In this document: one piece after another, positions 34,538 through 34,927 of the stretch
How positions within the stretch are numbered: the first letter of the stretch is position 1
Layout: each line of letters starts with the position of its first letter
DNA from: Bacteroidota bacterium
GTDB taxonomy: Bacteria > Bacteroidota > Bacteroidia > NS11-12g > UBA955
Direction of reading: 5' to 3'
DNA: 34,927 nucleotides
Assembly: GCA_013205405.1 (NCBI GenBank)
Contig: JABMMZ010000105.1
Coordinates: 1 to 34,927 of the forward strand
Notes under the pieces: model-generated
Databases searched by the model: none
What the model was told of the DNA's origin: nothing
What the model saw: the letters and a program-made list of their open reading frames with translations, nothing else
Made by a program: the position numbers and the translations under genes

Positions 34538-34927
34538 ATGGCTACTTCAAATGTAATATATTTAGGCGAATTGCGCACACAAGCCACACATTTATCTTCA
34601 AATTCTAACATAGTTACCGATGCGCCAACAGATAATCAAGGAAAAGGTGAAGCATTTTCGCCAACAGATTTAATGGCAACTAGTTTGGCTAGCTGTATGC
34701 TTACAATACTAGGTATTTATTGTAAAAATAATAGTATTAATATGACTGATAGTAATGCAGAAATTACTAAAATAATGAGTGCAAAATTGCCAAGAAGAAT
34801 AGTTGAAATAAAGTTAGCATTGCCATTTAATAATTTGAATGGTGAGTTTCATGATAAATTTGGCTATTTTGAAGATAAAGAAGGAAACTCATTAAGTTTT
34901 CAAGGATCAAATAATGAGAGTGTTAAT
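34538..34927 (+). CDS. OsmC family protein, incomplete at window end
   Basis: OsmC/Ohr-type proteins reduce organic hydroperoxides with a pair of cysteines. From the ATG at 34538 the first ~98 residues fit the family well: VIYLGELRTQATHL, NQGKGEAFSPTDLMATSLAS, then Cys53 in SCMLTILGIYC, and KIMSAKLPRRIVEI. The second catalytic Cys, normally in a CPV motif about 20 residues further on, is not seen. Instead the frame continues as GEFHDKFGYFEDKEGNSLSF to the window edge without a stop. The tail may be a divergent C-terminus or a chimera at a sequence end. It diverges from the outer-membrane protein gene. Confidence 0.75.
   Translation, partial: MATSNVIYLGELRTQATHLSSNSNIVTDAPTDNQGKGEAFSPTDLMATSLASCMLTILGIYCKNNSINMTDSNAEITKIMSAKLPRRIVEIKLALPFNNLNGEFHDKFGYFEDKEGNSLSFQGSNNESVN

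Overview
The window looks like chromosome from an AT-rich member of the Bacteroidota, probably a Chitinophagia/Sphingobacteriia-like lineage, although the class cannot be fixed from the sequence alone. The evidence is two type IX secretion C-terminal signals (a type A Por-type tail at 20105-21655 and a type B gliding-motility-type tail at 9312-11081), lipoproteins with Bacteroidota-style lipoboxes, promoter -7 boxes of the TAnnTTTG type, almost no Shine-Dalgarno sequences, and Bacteroidota-type versions of PheS, YbeY, PurF and Wza. No tRNA, rRNA, CRISPR array, transposase or prophage gene was seen. Both ends cut through genes.

Layout. 1-393 is the 3' part of a DUF3050 gene. 394-860 holds two decayed gene fragments, and polA (861-3650) follows on the plus strand. 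3651-4201 is an AT-rich convergent gap containing an easily missed 35-codon gene (3953-4060, minus). pheS follows (4202-5218, minus), then a very AT-rich 415-bp gap with a 41-bp perfect palindrome. 5634-16219 is a compact run of minus-strand genes, read in the order: a frameshifted Hsp70 (hscA), a beta-barrel protein, an M16 peptidase pair, a type-IX-secreted protein, ybeY, mnmG and an Ig-like lipoprotein. Three near-palindromic parS-like sites lie between 8845 and 9770, around mnmG and ybeY.

16259-24291 is mainly metabolic: a glutamine amidotransferase subunit (PabA/TrpG), a long PurF, pirin, aroQ (plus), a secreted haem/copper protein, a DUF1456 protein, lysC, and fbp (plus), which is divergent from lysC. 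24288-32740 is a tight minus-strand operon with overlapping or near-touching genes: nrnA, two tandem-domain FKBP lipoproteins, rmlB, rmlA, a seven-repeat Wza-like exporter and a Wzz-like protein. It couples dTDP-sugar synthesis to polysaccharide export. The window ends with lipA and an outer-membrane protein (minus), divergent from an incomplete OsmC-family gene (plus).

The most interesting points are the parS-like cluster, the small basic peptide ending in Gly-Ala-Ala-Gly-Cys, the single frameshift in an otherwise intact hscA, the AT-rich palindromic gap before pheS, and promoter boxes that sit almost against start codons, suggesting leaderless or near-leaderless mRNAs. No clearly new multi-gene system was found; the small peptide and the parS-like sites are the best candidates for something undescribed.
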